A stretch of 64,000 nucleotides of DNA from Chrysophaeum taylorii (lineage: Eukaryota > Sar > Pelagophyceae > Pelagomonadales > Pelagomonadaceae). The position numbers were made by a program, and so were the translations under genes. The stretch is from NCBI GenBank assembly GCA_029834535.1, contig JAQMWT010000484.1, forward strand, positions 62,001-126,000, in the 5' to 3' direction. The notes below the pieces were generated by a model. That model was not told where the DNA came from. It was given only the letters and a program-made list of their open reading frames with translations, and did no database searches. Within the stretch, counting starts at the first letter, position 1, and each line of letters begins with the position of its first letter. Positions 1-8,805 of the stretch are shown piece after piece.

Positions 1-207
1 GCCCGCCCGGGGCGGCCGGCCTTGAGCGCTTGACTCTCACCTCGCAACCGCAATGCAGGTGGTAAGAGGAGATTCTTATGCGCGGGGGAAAAATGAGGTG
101 AGCGTTCTTGTTGGTCTGGGGTATGGGGCGGGGAAGGGGAGGGCGACGTGGGGCGAGGGTGGGTGCATCTTCTTGTTCTCTTTCTTCTCCTTGCTGCTGC
201 AAGACTG

Positions 208-530
208 CTAGAGGTCATCCTCATCTGTATCGTCGGCGGCAGCGACGCGCGTGGGCGGCGCGTCGACGATCTCAACGTCATCGTCGGCGGCGGCGTCGAA
301 ATCTTCTTTGATGCACTCCAAGAGCCAACCGCCTATCTCCGAAGTGCACTTGTTGATGAGGCGCAGATTGACGTAGGAGAAGAGGAGCTGGTGGGCGCTC
401 TGAGTCTGAAGAGAGTGGCGAGTGTGGATGAGGTACGCTCGACATCGGCAGATTGGACGGCCAGTACATCGAGGCGCTCAGCGATTGGAGCGAGCTTTGG
501 GAAACCGAGCTCTTACGGGGCCCGCCCTTC
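208..530 (-). pseudogene. hAT transposase C-terminal remnant, copy 1
   Basis: On the minus strand one frame reads FPKLAPIAERLDVLAVQSAD near 430-510 and, in the next segment, HQLLFSYVNLRLINKCTSE followed by a very acidic tail ending at a stop at 208-210. Two other stretches of this window (8180-8440 and 38700-39603) give clearly related peptides, including the LLF...NLRLxNQC block. This block resembles the C-terminal dimerisation region of hAT-family transposases. The two conserved pieces lie in different frames and no N-terminal half is visible, so it is a decayed fragment. The family name is by recalled resemblance; the kinship among the three copies is seen directly. Confidence 0.55.
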
Positions 531-1235
531 GACATCCGAGCAGCGCAACAAGCAGCTCGTCGACTTGCCCGCAGAGGTCGACACGCAGTTTGATGCTCGA
601 AGTTTGTGTGCCAAGGCGCTACTCGAATTGCATTATCCAGGCTTATCCATGTTGATCTCGTTCGAATCTCGGTCAATAACTAGTCATTAACTTGTCAAAA
701 ATCGAAAACCTAAACCCTCGAACTGTTTGATCGCGTAAATAGGTCCGCTACTGACCAAACGAAACTGACCGTTAGGTTCGCGCTTGGCCGTCCCCTACAA
801 TCGGCTTGCAATCGGCTTGCGCCAACGCCCTTCCTCCCACTCACCCCAGTTCTCCTTTCCGCTCGACGCTCGGGCCCCCGCCAATCTGAGCTGCTTTAAT
901 CAGCGCACGCTCCGCCATTTAACCTTTGAGTTTACTCCTAAACCAAAAGAAACGCAGGATGGGATCAAGTCGGATAGAATTAAGTCTTGTCTTCGCCCCA
1001 AGATGATTATGCACTACGACGCTCCGACGCTTCCTGGTCGCGCTCCAGCTTCTTGGCGCGCCGGACAGCGTGTGCGAGATGGACACCCTCGGCGCGACTC
1101 TCCGAGCGCTGATTCTACAGCCAGAAATGCCGCGCAGTCTTGGCGGCGAGCCCCTCGTTTGCCGGGTCACCGGGGTGTGGCGCGTGCTTGAGGACAACCA
1201 TCCGGGGAGGCTCTATATAGGCTACGGGAACTAGG
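531..1235. other. Intergenic, no gene recognised; holds a repeat shared with two other sites
   Basis: No convincing coding sequence. Positions about 838-955 (GCTCGACGCTC, CCAATCTGAGCTGCTTTAAT, then ACTCCTAAAC) recur in nearly the same order at 7969-8068 and more loosely at 16071-16205. The first two repeats lie close to hAT remnants, so they may be part of that element. A short CCTAAACCCT string near 708 is too short to call telomeric. Confidence 0.4.
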
Positions 1236-1565
1236 CTCGAAGTCTGGACTAACGTGCCCTTTCGTCGCCAGCTGCTGCTTCTTCTTCTTGAGAGCCTCGG
1301 TGCAGAGCGGTTCCGGGTCTGGTTTACCACGTTTCTTGAGGGCAGCCGACATTTGGCGGTATTCGCGAAAGCGTAAGCGGAACCAACCTTCGAACTTCTT
1401 GGATTTGAAATCGAATTCCGCTTTGGGGATGCCACTCTCGCGCACACTCACAACCTTCTTCCTGAGACCCAGGCAGTGGTGTGCAACCTCGACATCCTGA
1501 CGATCAACTCTGATCTCGACGTGTACGAGCTTTATTTGGGCAAGAGCTTTCCCCGCGTCTGAAGG
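1236..1565 (-). other. Coding-like stretch, unassigned
   Basis: One minus-strand frame stays open and looks protein-like. It reads EIRVDRQDVEVAHHCLGL, then GIPKAEFDFKSKKFEGWF, then REYRQMSAALKKRGKPDPEP, and ends in a lysine-rich run. No ATG was found in good position, and no splice pair that gives a complete protein. A related-looking tail (KHAPHPGDPANEGLAAK) continues in another frame to about 1115. I do not recognise it. It could be an exon of a broken or spliced gene, or part of a transposon protein, because it lies beside a hAT remnant. Confidence 0.25.
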
Positions 1566-1588
1566 ATGCTTGTGCCTTCTCGACGACG

Positions 1589-1975
1589 ATGACGACCAGC
1601 GGCGCAGCGACCATTACTAAGTTCGCCCTCCTCGGCATGACAGGCTTCTCCATAATTTTGTATGCCAACCCTGACGTGCGTGCTCGCGCTGGAAAAGCCA
1701 ATTGCGGATGTCAGCAACATGGGCATGTACGAGTTTGGTGACCGTGGCTACGTCGGTATGAGCACAGATATATTGCCACTCACACCGAACCAGACAGTCT
1801 ACGACGACCTCACTTCCAGGGCGATTGCCGGCGATTTCATCGCGCGTACCGGCACCTCGCAGGACGTCTTCGAGGTACGGCGAGTGCGGCTTCCTCCTTT
1901 TGGACACTCGATCACGCGCAGGCCTATTTTTGCCCGTACCCGACCACAACGACGTCAACGTACGACGAGCTTTGA
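1589..1975 (+). CDS. Small spliced gene, unknown product (about 94 aa)
   Basis: Three exons can be joined with GT-AG introns of the size seen elsewhere here: exon 1 1589-1659, intron 1660-1714 (55 nt, donor GTATGC), exon 2 1715-1874, intron 1875-1921 (47 nt, donor GTACGG, acceptor CGCAG), exon 3 1922-1975. The protein begins MTTSGAATITKFALLGMTGF, with a short hydrophobic segment near residues 9-23, followed by a polar region (YEFGDRGYVGMSTDILPL) and the end TTSTYDEL before a TGA. The reading frame after the TGA stays open and protein-like to 2208, so the stop may be a recent change or a missed splice. Function unknown. The exon joins are inferred from sequence alone. Confidence 0.4.
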
Positions 1976-2208
1976 GCCGAGGGCTGGTACCCCCAGGGTG
2001 CGATCGTGGAAGCATCCGAATACGGCGCATACGTGGTCGAGCGCGAGAGGCGTAAGCGAGAAGGTGAGCCCGCGACCCCCGCATACGGTTTCGACAATAC
2101 CTTCGGCGATCTCACCGCCAATCAGTTCAACCTCAACAAGCGTCTCTCGAGGTCGATTCTTCCGTTCTTGTCAATGAAGTTCGTCGCGGTCGACCTCTGC
2201 ACGTAACG
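1976..2208 (+). other. Open, coding-like continuation after the TGA of the small spliced gene
   Basis: In the frame of exon 3 the sequence continues AEGWYPQGAIVEASEYGAYV, then ERERRKREGEPATPAYGF, then DNTFGDLTANQFNLNKRL, and stops near 2206. The composition is much more protein-like than the surrounding DNA. It could be the true C-terminus reached by an alternative splice. A GAG/GTACGG donor at 1874 joined to the acceptor CCCAG near 1995 would keep the frame and skip the TGA. Otherwise the gene is a pseudogene. Confidence 0.3.
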
Positions 2209-2261
2209 AGTTTCGGCGCTCGACGCATCACCACCCGGCCAACCATGTGATTGCATTGGCC

Positions 2262-2316
2262 TTCTCCCGGACTCGAAACTTCCTCCCGGACTCGAAGCTT
2301 CCTCCCGGACTCGAAC
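2262..2316. repeat. Three tandem copies of an 18-bp unit
   Basis: The unit TTCCTCCCGGACTCGAA(G/A)C is repeated three times in a row with one or two changes. The rest of the gap (2317-2879) holds a T-rich, hydrophobic reading frame that I do not trust as a gene, and a CAA/GTT run that becomes the polyQ end of the sulfite oxidase gene. Confidence 0.7.
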
Positions 2317-2879
2317 CTGCCGTCAACGCCCAATAGACCAAACCCCTGACATGTGACCTTGTCTTCGCCCAACGAGAGCCACAGTTCACGGCGAGCTATT
2401 TTGTGGTTACGAGTAAATAGGTGGCGGCAGCGGTCGTGGCTACCTTTTCTCGTACTTGGGTTTCTTCTCCTCCGCGTTTTATGCCTCCGCTGCGATACGG
2501 TGACAACGTGGATCCCCAGCCTCTTGCTTCTATTTCTTCTGTCCTTTTGGCTTGTTGTTTGTTGCGTTCTCTCATTCGTGCTCCTCGAGCCTGGTGGTCG
2601 CTTGCTTTGTAATTATATAAGCCTAGGACACAATAGTGGTCATCACAGATATGTGGTCGAGCGCACGCGTAGCAGGCACCGAAAAGTCTGTTTGGTCCTT
2701 CTCATCGACGAACCGCACTAGTCGGCTGGATCGATCGACAGATGAGGCATATCCGATTTTGGCCGCGATTGTCGATCACCGCGCTTCTTCGGCGGAATGC
2801 CGTCCCTCACTAAGTCAACACAATAAGAGCCACGCGCAAGAGCACACACAAGACTATTAATTTAGGTGGCGACGGTTCC

Positions 2880-2889
2880 CTAGGGAGTA

Positions 2890-2924
<35 letters not shown>

Positions 2925-4658
2925 TTGGGGGAAAGTGGCAATCCGACCCGCGACACGCGTCGGAGCCCGATCCGAGAACGTCGACGAAGAGGATGCGAGG
3001 TGAGCGAAATGGTCTTCTTCTTCTTCTTCTTCTTCTTCGTCGTCGTCGTCGTCGGTTTGAGGTCGAAGGAGGTGGACGGTGACGCGGTGATAGGCGTTGT
3101 TGAGGATGCCGCGCATGTTCCAGATGGGCGCGACGCTTTCTGGCTGGGCGTTGTAGGACGAGTCGACGGCCTTGCAGACGAGGGTGAGGGTGGTGGCGTT
3201 GTCTGGGACATCGACGGTGAGTTCCCAGGGGGTCCAGGCCCAGGATCGGTTGTATTCTTGGGCGGTAGCTCGGGGGTCGAGGTCGGCCTGGGTCCAGGTA
3301 TGGCCGTCGTCGAGGCTGACGTCAACCCTAACGATGCCGCGGCCGCCGCCCGACCAGGCGTATCCCCTGATGGTGATGGTGTCGTCGACGTCGACGGGCG
3401 TGTCGGCCGCAGGTTCGGTGATGGCCGACTGCACGGGGAGTTCCTGGACGCTAGGTCCAGCGCGCGACCAATAGTCGGTCGTCGAGTAGTCGACGTTGGG
3501 GGGGAAGCCCTTGTAGTCTCGGGTCTGCCAGAAGCTGGGGCTCTCCGTGTTGGCGCAGATAATTTTGTCGAGGTACTTGACTTGTCGCGCCCCGACGGTG
3601 CCGGGGACAATGACGCGGAGCGGATGGCCGTGGTCGCGCGGTATGTCCCGGCCGTTCATCTCGTATGCGAGGAGGACGTCCTTGCGGGGGTCGAGGGCCG
3701 TCGCGAGGGGGATCGATGCGCCGTAGCGTTCGCCCGTGGCGTCGGCATCGCGGCCCTCGAACTGGACGTGGCGCATGGCGTCGTCGACGCCGTGCGCGCG
3801 CAGCACGTCGGCGAGGCGAGCGCCGCTCCACCTGGCAGTACCGATCGCCGTCTTGTCCCACGACAGACCTTTGACCGCCTTGACGCCGGCCATCTCGCGG
3901 CGTCGGTTTCCCGCGCACTGGAGGGTCGCCGTCACGGTCGCCTTGTCGAAGGTGCGCTTGAGGTCGTCCATCGAGACGTGGTGGCAGACGCTCGGACCGC
4001 GCGCGCAGATTTTGAGGTGCCACGCGCTCGGATCCTCGACGGGCGGCGGCACTGGCAGATGGTTCCGCACAAAAAATAAATCGTTGGGCGTGACGAAGTC
4101 GTTCATCAGCAGCTCGCTCGGGGGCTCGGCGTTGAAGGGTTCGGTCGAGTTAACGCGGAGCGCGGGGCTGCGATCGGGGTCGTTCGCGTAGGCGTCCGAG
4201 TGCGGCGGCGCCGTCGCCGCGAGCTCGGCCGCGCCCACCTCGTCGAGGTTTCCGATTCGGCACTCCTCCAGCATCTCGTACACGTCGGCTCGATGGTGCG
4301 CGGCGAACAGCTGCCAGAACGGCTCGATAGACTTGCCCGCGGCCAGCAGGATTTTCGTTCCGCCCGGATGCCGCGCGCAGAACTCGGTGATGTCGTACAC
4401 CCCGCGCTTGTACACGACCCAAATCCCCTTCTCCCGAGACACGTGCTTGCGGACCTCGGACAGACCCACCGTCGGCAGCTCGGGCCGCACCGAACCAGGC
4501 TCTTCGTCCTCGCACAACGCGCTCGTCCCTAATAACATGACCGCCGCCAACGCTGCCGCAGACAGGTCGTGCGTGGCGAGGGCAGCCCCAACAGCCCGCG
4601 CCGCGACCCTCGGTCTTGCGACGATTCTCCGCCGGAGAATACTAGCAAGACGCATCAT
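2880..4658 (-). CDS. SUOX: Sulfite oxidase (cytochrome b5 plus molybdopterin domains)
   Basis: Sulfite oxidase oxidises sulfite to sulfate, usually in the mitochondrial intermembrane space, passing electrons through its own b5 haem to cytochrome c. The 592-aa product starts at the ATG at 4656-4658 (MMRLASILRRR), giving an arginine-rich presequence and a hydrophobic stretch near residues 30-45. The cytochrome b5 domain (about 60-135) has the haem motif HPGG at 97-100 and a second His near 121. The Moco domain (about 170-400) carries the Mo-ligating Cys in CAGNRR near 248, and the dimerisation domain runs to about 525. Oddly, the C-terminus adds an acidic run (DDDDDEEEEEEEED) and a run of 11 Gln absent from the usual family. 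The ORF stays open upstream, but that part overlaps the RRP1 gene, which starts divergently 117 bp away. Confidence 0.93.
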
Positions 4659-4775
4659 CGACGACGTGTTCTGAACCGAAACGAACGGTCGGTCGTGTAG
4701 GAAACGAAGAGGGTTTCTTATTAAGTCACCACTGGTTGTTGTGACGATAACAATTACCCGCATCGTCGAGGGAAG

Positions 4776-5666
4776 ATGCCAACGCTGGTACAGCGAATGG
4801 TGGACTCGCAGGACGCGGGGGTGCGTGACCGCGCGATGGAGGCGATGCGGGAGTACCTGCGCGACAGCCTGGACGAGGTCGCGATGCGCAAGCTGTGGCG
4901 CGCTGTGTTCTTCGCGATGTGGCTGAGCGACCTCGCGCCCGTGCAGCAAGAGCTCGCGAAGCGCGTGGGGGGTTTAGTCCACTGCTTTTCGGCGCCCGAG
5001 GCCGCGTGCCGGTGGCTCGCGGCGTTCTGCGTGACCTTGGAGGCCGAGTGGGACCGGCTCGACAAGCACCGGCTCGACAAGTACTACAGCCTCGCGCGTC
5101 AAGTCGTGCGCGAGGCGATCGCGTTCGGCGCTTGGTCCGCGGAGAGCCTCGCCGCGATCGCGCGGACATTCGATTCCGGCGTGCTGAGGCGACGGCCCAA
5201 CGGCCCGCGGCTTCATTTCTGCGACGTTGTCATCGACGAAGTCCGCGCCGTGGCCACGTCGACGCCGTACGACGACGTCGGTCCCGTCCTAGCACTCCTC
5301 GAGCCCTTTCTCGCGCTCCTTGCCGCATCGGATCGCGCCGTCTTCTCGCGCGCGGTCGACCGCGTCGTTGGCGACATCCTCAAGCACGACGACCTCCCGC
5401 TCGTCGCCGACCTCCGCGCGGCCCTCCAGTCCCGACTCTACCGCGTTGCTGCCGACCCGTCGACCCCCGATTCCCACCGCGCCCCCCTCTACGCCGCGCT
5501 CAAGCACCTCGTCGCCCTCACGCGCATCCCCCTCGACGACGCGCCCCCCGTCGCCACCCTCAACAAACGACGACCTCGCCCTTTTTCCTCCGCCGCTTCT
5601 TCCCAGACGAAGAAACGCAAGAAGACCCTCGTCACTCGCCTGCGCGGCCGCCGCTCGAGCAGCTAG
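4776..5666 (+). CDS. RRP1: RRP1/Nop52-type ribosomal RNA processing protein
   Basis: RRP1 (NOP52) is a nucleolar protein needed to process the 27S/32S pre-rRNA of the large ribosomal subunit. The 296-aa product shows the family core: KLWRAVFFAMWLSD near residue 38, followed by QQELAKRVGGLV, and EWDRLDKHRLDKYYSLARQV near residue 90, the Trp-Asp-Arg-Leu-Asp-Lys block that defines Nop52. The C-terminus is Lys/Arg-rich (QTKKRKKTLVTRLRGRR), a likely nucleolar signal. The ATG at 4776 lies 117 bp from the divergent sulfite oxidase start. The 3' end overlaps the convergent PrmA gene by 35 bp, with the two stop regions interleaved. Length is at the short end for the family. Confidence 0.88.
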   Translation: MPTLVQRMVDSQDAGVRDRAMEAMREYLRDSLDEVAMRKLWRAVFFAMWLSDLAPVQQELAKRVGGLVHCFSAPEAACRWLAAFCVTLEAEWDRLDKHRLDKYYSLARQVVREAIAFGAWSAESLAAIARTFDSGVLRRRPNGPRLHFCDVVIDEVRAVATSTPYDDVGPVLALLEPFLALLAASDRAVFSRAVDRVVGDILKHDDLPLVADLRAALQSRLYRVAADPSTPDSHRAPLYAALKHLVALTRIPLDDAPPVATLNKRRPRPFSSAASSQTKKRKKTLVTRLRGRRSSS

Positions 5667-6846
5667 GCACGACACTCCGCTTACTCGCCACCACCACGAG
5701 CCAGCCGTCCGTCTCGTCGACGATCTCGACGGCCCCGTGGGGAAAGGAGGGCGCGTAGGCGTCGCGGACTTTGGCAAACTGGTCGCGGCGGATGCCGCTG
5801 ATGACGAGCTTACCGTCCTGCTCCTCGACAAACCCGCAGAGCGTGTCCTTGAGCGCGAGAAGTGGGTTGAGGAGGATGTTCGCCACGACGACGTCGTACG
5901 TAGCGCCGGCGAGGTTTTCCGGGAGCGGGGCCGTGGCGGCGGCGGTGTCGTCGTTTCTGAAGCGGGACTCGACGAGCGCGAGGGTGTGAGCGTCGGCGCC
6001 GGCGCCGACCGGCGGCAGGTGAAATGACACCTCGGGCGGCGCGAAATCGTTGAGCTCGGCGTTTCGTCTTGCGACGGCGATCGCGTCGACGTCGACGTCG
6101 ACGCCGACGGCGGTCGCCGCGCCCGCCTTGAGTGAAGCGAGCGCGAGGATGCCGCTCCCGGTGCCGTAGTCCATCACCGTCGCGAACGCCGGCATGTTGT
6201 CCTGGAGCCACAGCACGCACATCTTCGTGGTCGGGTGCTCGCCCGTCCCAAAGGCCGCGCCGCCCTCGAGCCGCAGGTCTCGCGGCTCGACGGAGTCGTG
6301 CCACGGGAGCACGACGCGCATCTTGCCGACAACGAGGGGCGGCCGAAGCGCCTCCTGCACAGCGACCCAATCCCTCTCCTCGACCGGACGCACCTCCGCG
6401 TGCAGCCCGGGGTATGTCTCGGCCACCGCCGCCTCGAGCCGCGCCGCGAGCCTCGACGGCGCGAGAGCTCGCACCACCGCTCTAGACCAAAACTCTTCCG
6501 ATCGCCACTGGTCGTCGACGAACACGTCGTACTCCGGAGGAGGCTCGCGGAAGATCGGCTCCTCCAACGCCGATCCGGCGTCGGCGTCGGTCGCGTCCAC
6601 GCTCGTCGCGCCCAACTCGAACAGCAACTCGGATAACTCGGACGCCGACGGCTGCGACTGCGTCCTATATACCAACTCCACCACTCCATCCTCCACGTTG
6701 CTCGCCCGCCGCACCCCACCGCACAACCGGACCGGCCTCACAAACGCCGCAGCCCCGAGCGGGCCAACGATACGAACAAGCGGCAACACTCGGTTCATCC
6801 TCAACAAACTACCCAGAACTCTTATTAGAGCATAGAGCAGAACCAT
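5632..6846 (-). CDS. prmA: PrmA-like ribosomal protein L11 methyltransferase, plastid-targeted
   Basis: PrmA trimethylates ribosomal protein L11 using S-adenosylmethionine. The 404-aa product from the ATG at 6846 has AFGTGEHPTTKMC near residues 197-209, the SAM-binding loop DYGTGSGILALAS at 226-238 and the substrate motif NILLNPLL near 325, in the family order. The N-terminus is a hydrophobic signal (MVLLYALIRVLGSLL) followed by GPLGAAAFVRP at about 28-38 and an Arg-rich stretch. This matches the ASAFAP-type cleavage site of ochrophyte plastid preproteins, so the likely site is the plastid ribosome. A second ATG (MNRVLPL) 16 codons later is possible but leaves a weaker signal peptide. The gene is convergent with RRP1 (35-bp overlap) and lies 143 bp downstream of the phosphatase gene on the same strand. 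Confidence 0.88.
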   Translation of the reverse strand: MVLLYALIRVLGSLLRMNRVLPLVRIVGPLGAAAFVRPVRLCGGVRRASNVEDGVVELVYRTQSQPSASELSELLFELGATSVDATDADAGSALEEPIFREPPPEYDVFVDDQWRSEEFWSRAVVRALAPSRLAARLEAAVAETYPGLHAEVRPVEERDWVAVQEALRPPLVVGKMRVVLPWHDSVEPRDLRLEGGAAFGTGEHPTTKMCVLWLQDNMPAFATVMDYGTGSGILALASLKAGAATAVGVDVDVDAIAVARRNAELNDFAPPEVSFHLPPVGAGADAHTLALVESRFRNDDTAAATAPLPENLAGATYDVVVANILLNPLLALKDTLCGFVEEQDGKLVISGIRRDQFAKVRDAYAPSFPHGAVEIVDETDGWLVVVASKRSVVPSCSSGGRAGE

Positions 6847-6989
6847 TGCGACGGCAGGCAGAGTGACACTGAGGGGGTACCGAGTTCGCGACGCTCGCAG
6901 TAGATGGCGTCCACCGCACGACACCGACTCTGTAGTTCTCCGGGGGATCCTCGCACGCGCCTCATTGACGACCCCACGAGCCATCTATT

Positions 6990-7466
6990 TCACGGCGTGC
7001 TCCTGGGAAGCCTTCGTTCTCGCGCCCACGCCGCAACAAACGCCTCTTGGTCACGGGTTTCGACGAGGTCAGGCAAGATATTCCGGAGCTCGATTATGGC
7101 GCTTGAGCCAGACAGGTTTCTGGTGTGAGCCAAGTAGCAAGCGAGCATCGTGCCAGTGCGCCCGAACCCCGCCATGCAGTGGACAGCGACTCGACCGCTC
7201 GGTTCTGCGAGTTCTCCGGCCACGATGTCAACGAAGGCGTCGGCCTGTTCAAATGTCGGGGTCCCCATGTCGCGAATAGGAATGTGTGAGGTCTTCACTT
7301 TAACGTCTCCTCGCAACCGATCTGCCAACGGTTCTTCTGTCAGCGTCACGATCATGGTGATTCCCAACTCGTCAACGAGCGTCCGAACCTCCTGCGTGTT
7401 GAGAGGCTGTCTCATTCGAGCCAGTTTCTGAGGTTCGATCCAATGGAACGGGGGCCTCGCAAACAT
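6990..7466 (-). CDS. DUSP23-like dual-specificity protein phosphatase
   Basis: A compact 158-aa cysteine phosphatase. The active-site loop HCMAGFGRTG spans residues 96-105 (Cys97, Arg103), the likely general acid is Asp66 in HIPIRDMGTP, and the N-terminal FHWIEP...LARM block plus TLTEEPL match human DUSP23 (VHZ) and related archaeal/plant enzymes, which hydrolyse Ser/Thr/Tyr phosphate. I chose the ATG at 7466 (MFARPPFHW) because it begins where DUSP23 begins. The frame stays open only four codons upstream to a GTG. There is no signal peptide, so it is probably cytosolic or nuclear. Family length is about 150 aa, so it is complete. Confidence 0.87.
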   Translation of the reverse strand: MFARPPFHWIEPQKLARMRQPLNTQEVRTLVDELGITMIVTLTEEPLADRLRGDVKVKTSHIPIRDMGTPTFEQADAFVDIVAGELAEPSGRVAVHCMAGFGRTGTMLACYLAHTRNLSGSSAIIELRNILPDLVETRDQEAFVAAWARERRLPRSTP

Positions 7467-8179
7467 TCCTGCGATCACCCTCGCAAGCTCGACCTCGATG
7501 GGGCTGAGAATTTACGAACAGGGCCTCAAGAAGGGGGGGAACTGAGGATGCGTCGTCGTAACGAGCGACGGGGTAGGCCAAGGCAAATATCAATGAGGCG
7601 CAGGCGATTAACTCGTCGAGATGATCTGCGATCAAGTTCGTGTTCAAGGCCACCTCGCTCAGGGCGCTCGAGGCATTTTCGTCGTCTTTCGGCTCCTGAA
7701 ATCTCCAGGGGGGGAGGTTAATAAGAACGCTGTATCCTTTGGTTCTTGGTTGAAAACATACGAAAAATACCGAACCTCTCGCTTTTCAACCGGTGTCGCT
7801 TTTCAACCGGGGTAGTTCACGACCGCTTTTTTTGAGTTTTAAAGGTAAAAAACTAAAACGCAAATTTGGGGGGTTTAGGTTTTTAACCGCCACGTCAGCT
7901 CACCCTCCCTCTTATGCTGCCGGCGCCCGGACGGTTAGGCTAATGCCTTGCCGCCCCCCGCACACCCACCCAGCCCACTCTCATTTCAGCTCGACGCTCT
8001 CACCCCCGCCAATCTAAGCTGCTTTGATCAGCGCACGTTCGCTAGCCGTTGAGTTACTCCTAAACGCCGAGTTGACCCGAGGAGCAAACGAAACTAGCGC
8101 CAGCCGAACCTCGGATTGGCGTGCGTGCGGGGTGCGGCGTGCGGGGGCTTCTGTGGTTTGCCACCGGCTTCGGTGCTGG
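7467..8179. other. Intergenic, no gene recognised
   Basis: The minus strand has a short protein-like frame (LNTNLIADHLDELIACASL, about 7530-7650) upstream of the phosphatase, but no intron joins it in frame. The stretch 7969-8068 is the second copy of the repeat seen at 838-955. Nothing else is evident. Confidence 0.35.
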
Positions 8180-8440
8180 CTAAACGTCGTCGGTGTCGTC
8201 AGCGGCGGCGACAGGGGCGGCAAGGGACTCGATGAGCAAAGGCTCGTCGTCGTCGGGTGAGTCGTCTTCATAGCCATCCACGCCCTCCAGGAGGAAGTCG
8301 CCAAGCTCCACGGTGCATTGGTTAAGGAGGCGAAGGTTGATGCAGGCGAAGAGGAGCTGGTGAACGGTCTTGTTGTGGAGGAAGTGTCGGGACTTGGTGC
8401 ACGCCCACTCAGCCCATTGAGCCGACTTGAATATTTTGCC
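8180..8440 (-). pseudogene. hAT transposase C-terminal remnant, copy 2
   Basis: The minus strand reads FKSAQWAEWACTKSRHFLHN, then KTVHQLLFACINLRLLNQC, then TVELGDFLLEGVDGYED and an Asp/Glu-rich end (AAADDTDDV) with a stop at 8180-8182. It aligns by eye with copy 1 and copy 3, is in one frame and has the cleanest C-terminus of the three. The upstream two thirds of a transposase are missing, so the element is a truncated relic. Confidence 0.6.
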
Positions 8441-8698
8441 CGTGCGTGAGTGCGTGCAGCCGCGTGCCGCGCATTTCCATTAGAACGTGCCGTCGCCCTT
8501 ATGCGTTGTGATCACGTAGTCGCCCACCATACTCCCCCCTCCCCCCTTGGAAATGGTCACCATAACGGTCACCGGCGTGTGCAACTTCAACAGGAGGCAG
8601 CGACCGTGTGGCACAGAAGAGAAAATGCTCCCTGACCGCAAAACTGACGTCCGGCACTGTTTTCTGAGCGTTTTTGTGTCTACTCAGACGCGAGAAAA

Positions 8699-8750
8699 TG
8701 TTTAAACCGGTAATAGCCCAGTAGAATCCGGTTGAAAACCGGTTTAAACA
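8699..8750. repeat. Perfect 13-bp inverted repeat, 26-bp loop
   Basis: TGTTTAAACCGGT at 8699-8711 is matched exactly by its reverse complement at 8738-8750. It could form a hairpin or be the inverted end of a small element. A looser TTTAAACTGGTTTAAA occurs near 39614, just after hAT copy 3, which suggests a link with that transposon family. Confidence 0.75.
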
Positions 8751-8805
8751 TATCGTAAAGTCTTAAACCTAAACCCTGACGAATAAGATAGGTCTTTTAG
8801 GTTCG

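Noticed and set aside
700-730. Interstitial telomere (CCTAAACCCT)
   Set aside because: Only one or one and a half units, with a similar lone unit near 8767. Too short to support telomeric origin.
2353-2721. Hydrophobic small membrane protein
   Set aside because: The hydrophobicity comes from T-rich DNA; no conserved pattern or upstream signal.
2889-4079. 396-codon plus-strand frame opposite sulfite oxidase
   Set aside because: Starts in the polyQ repeat (read as poly-Leu) and has no independent support.
7372-7653. Extra N-terminal exon for the DUSP23-like phosphatase
   Set aside because: A good 47-nt GTAAAT...GCAG candidate exists but the frame does not match, and the ATG at 7466 already gives a full-length enzyme.
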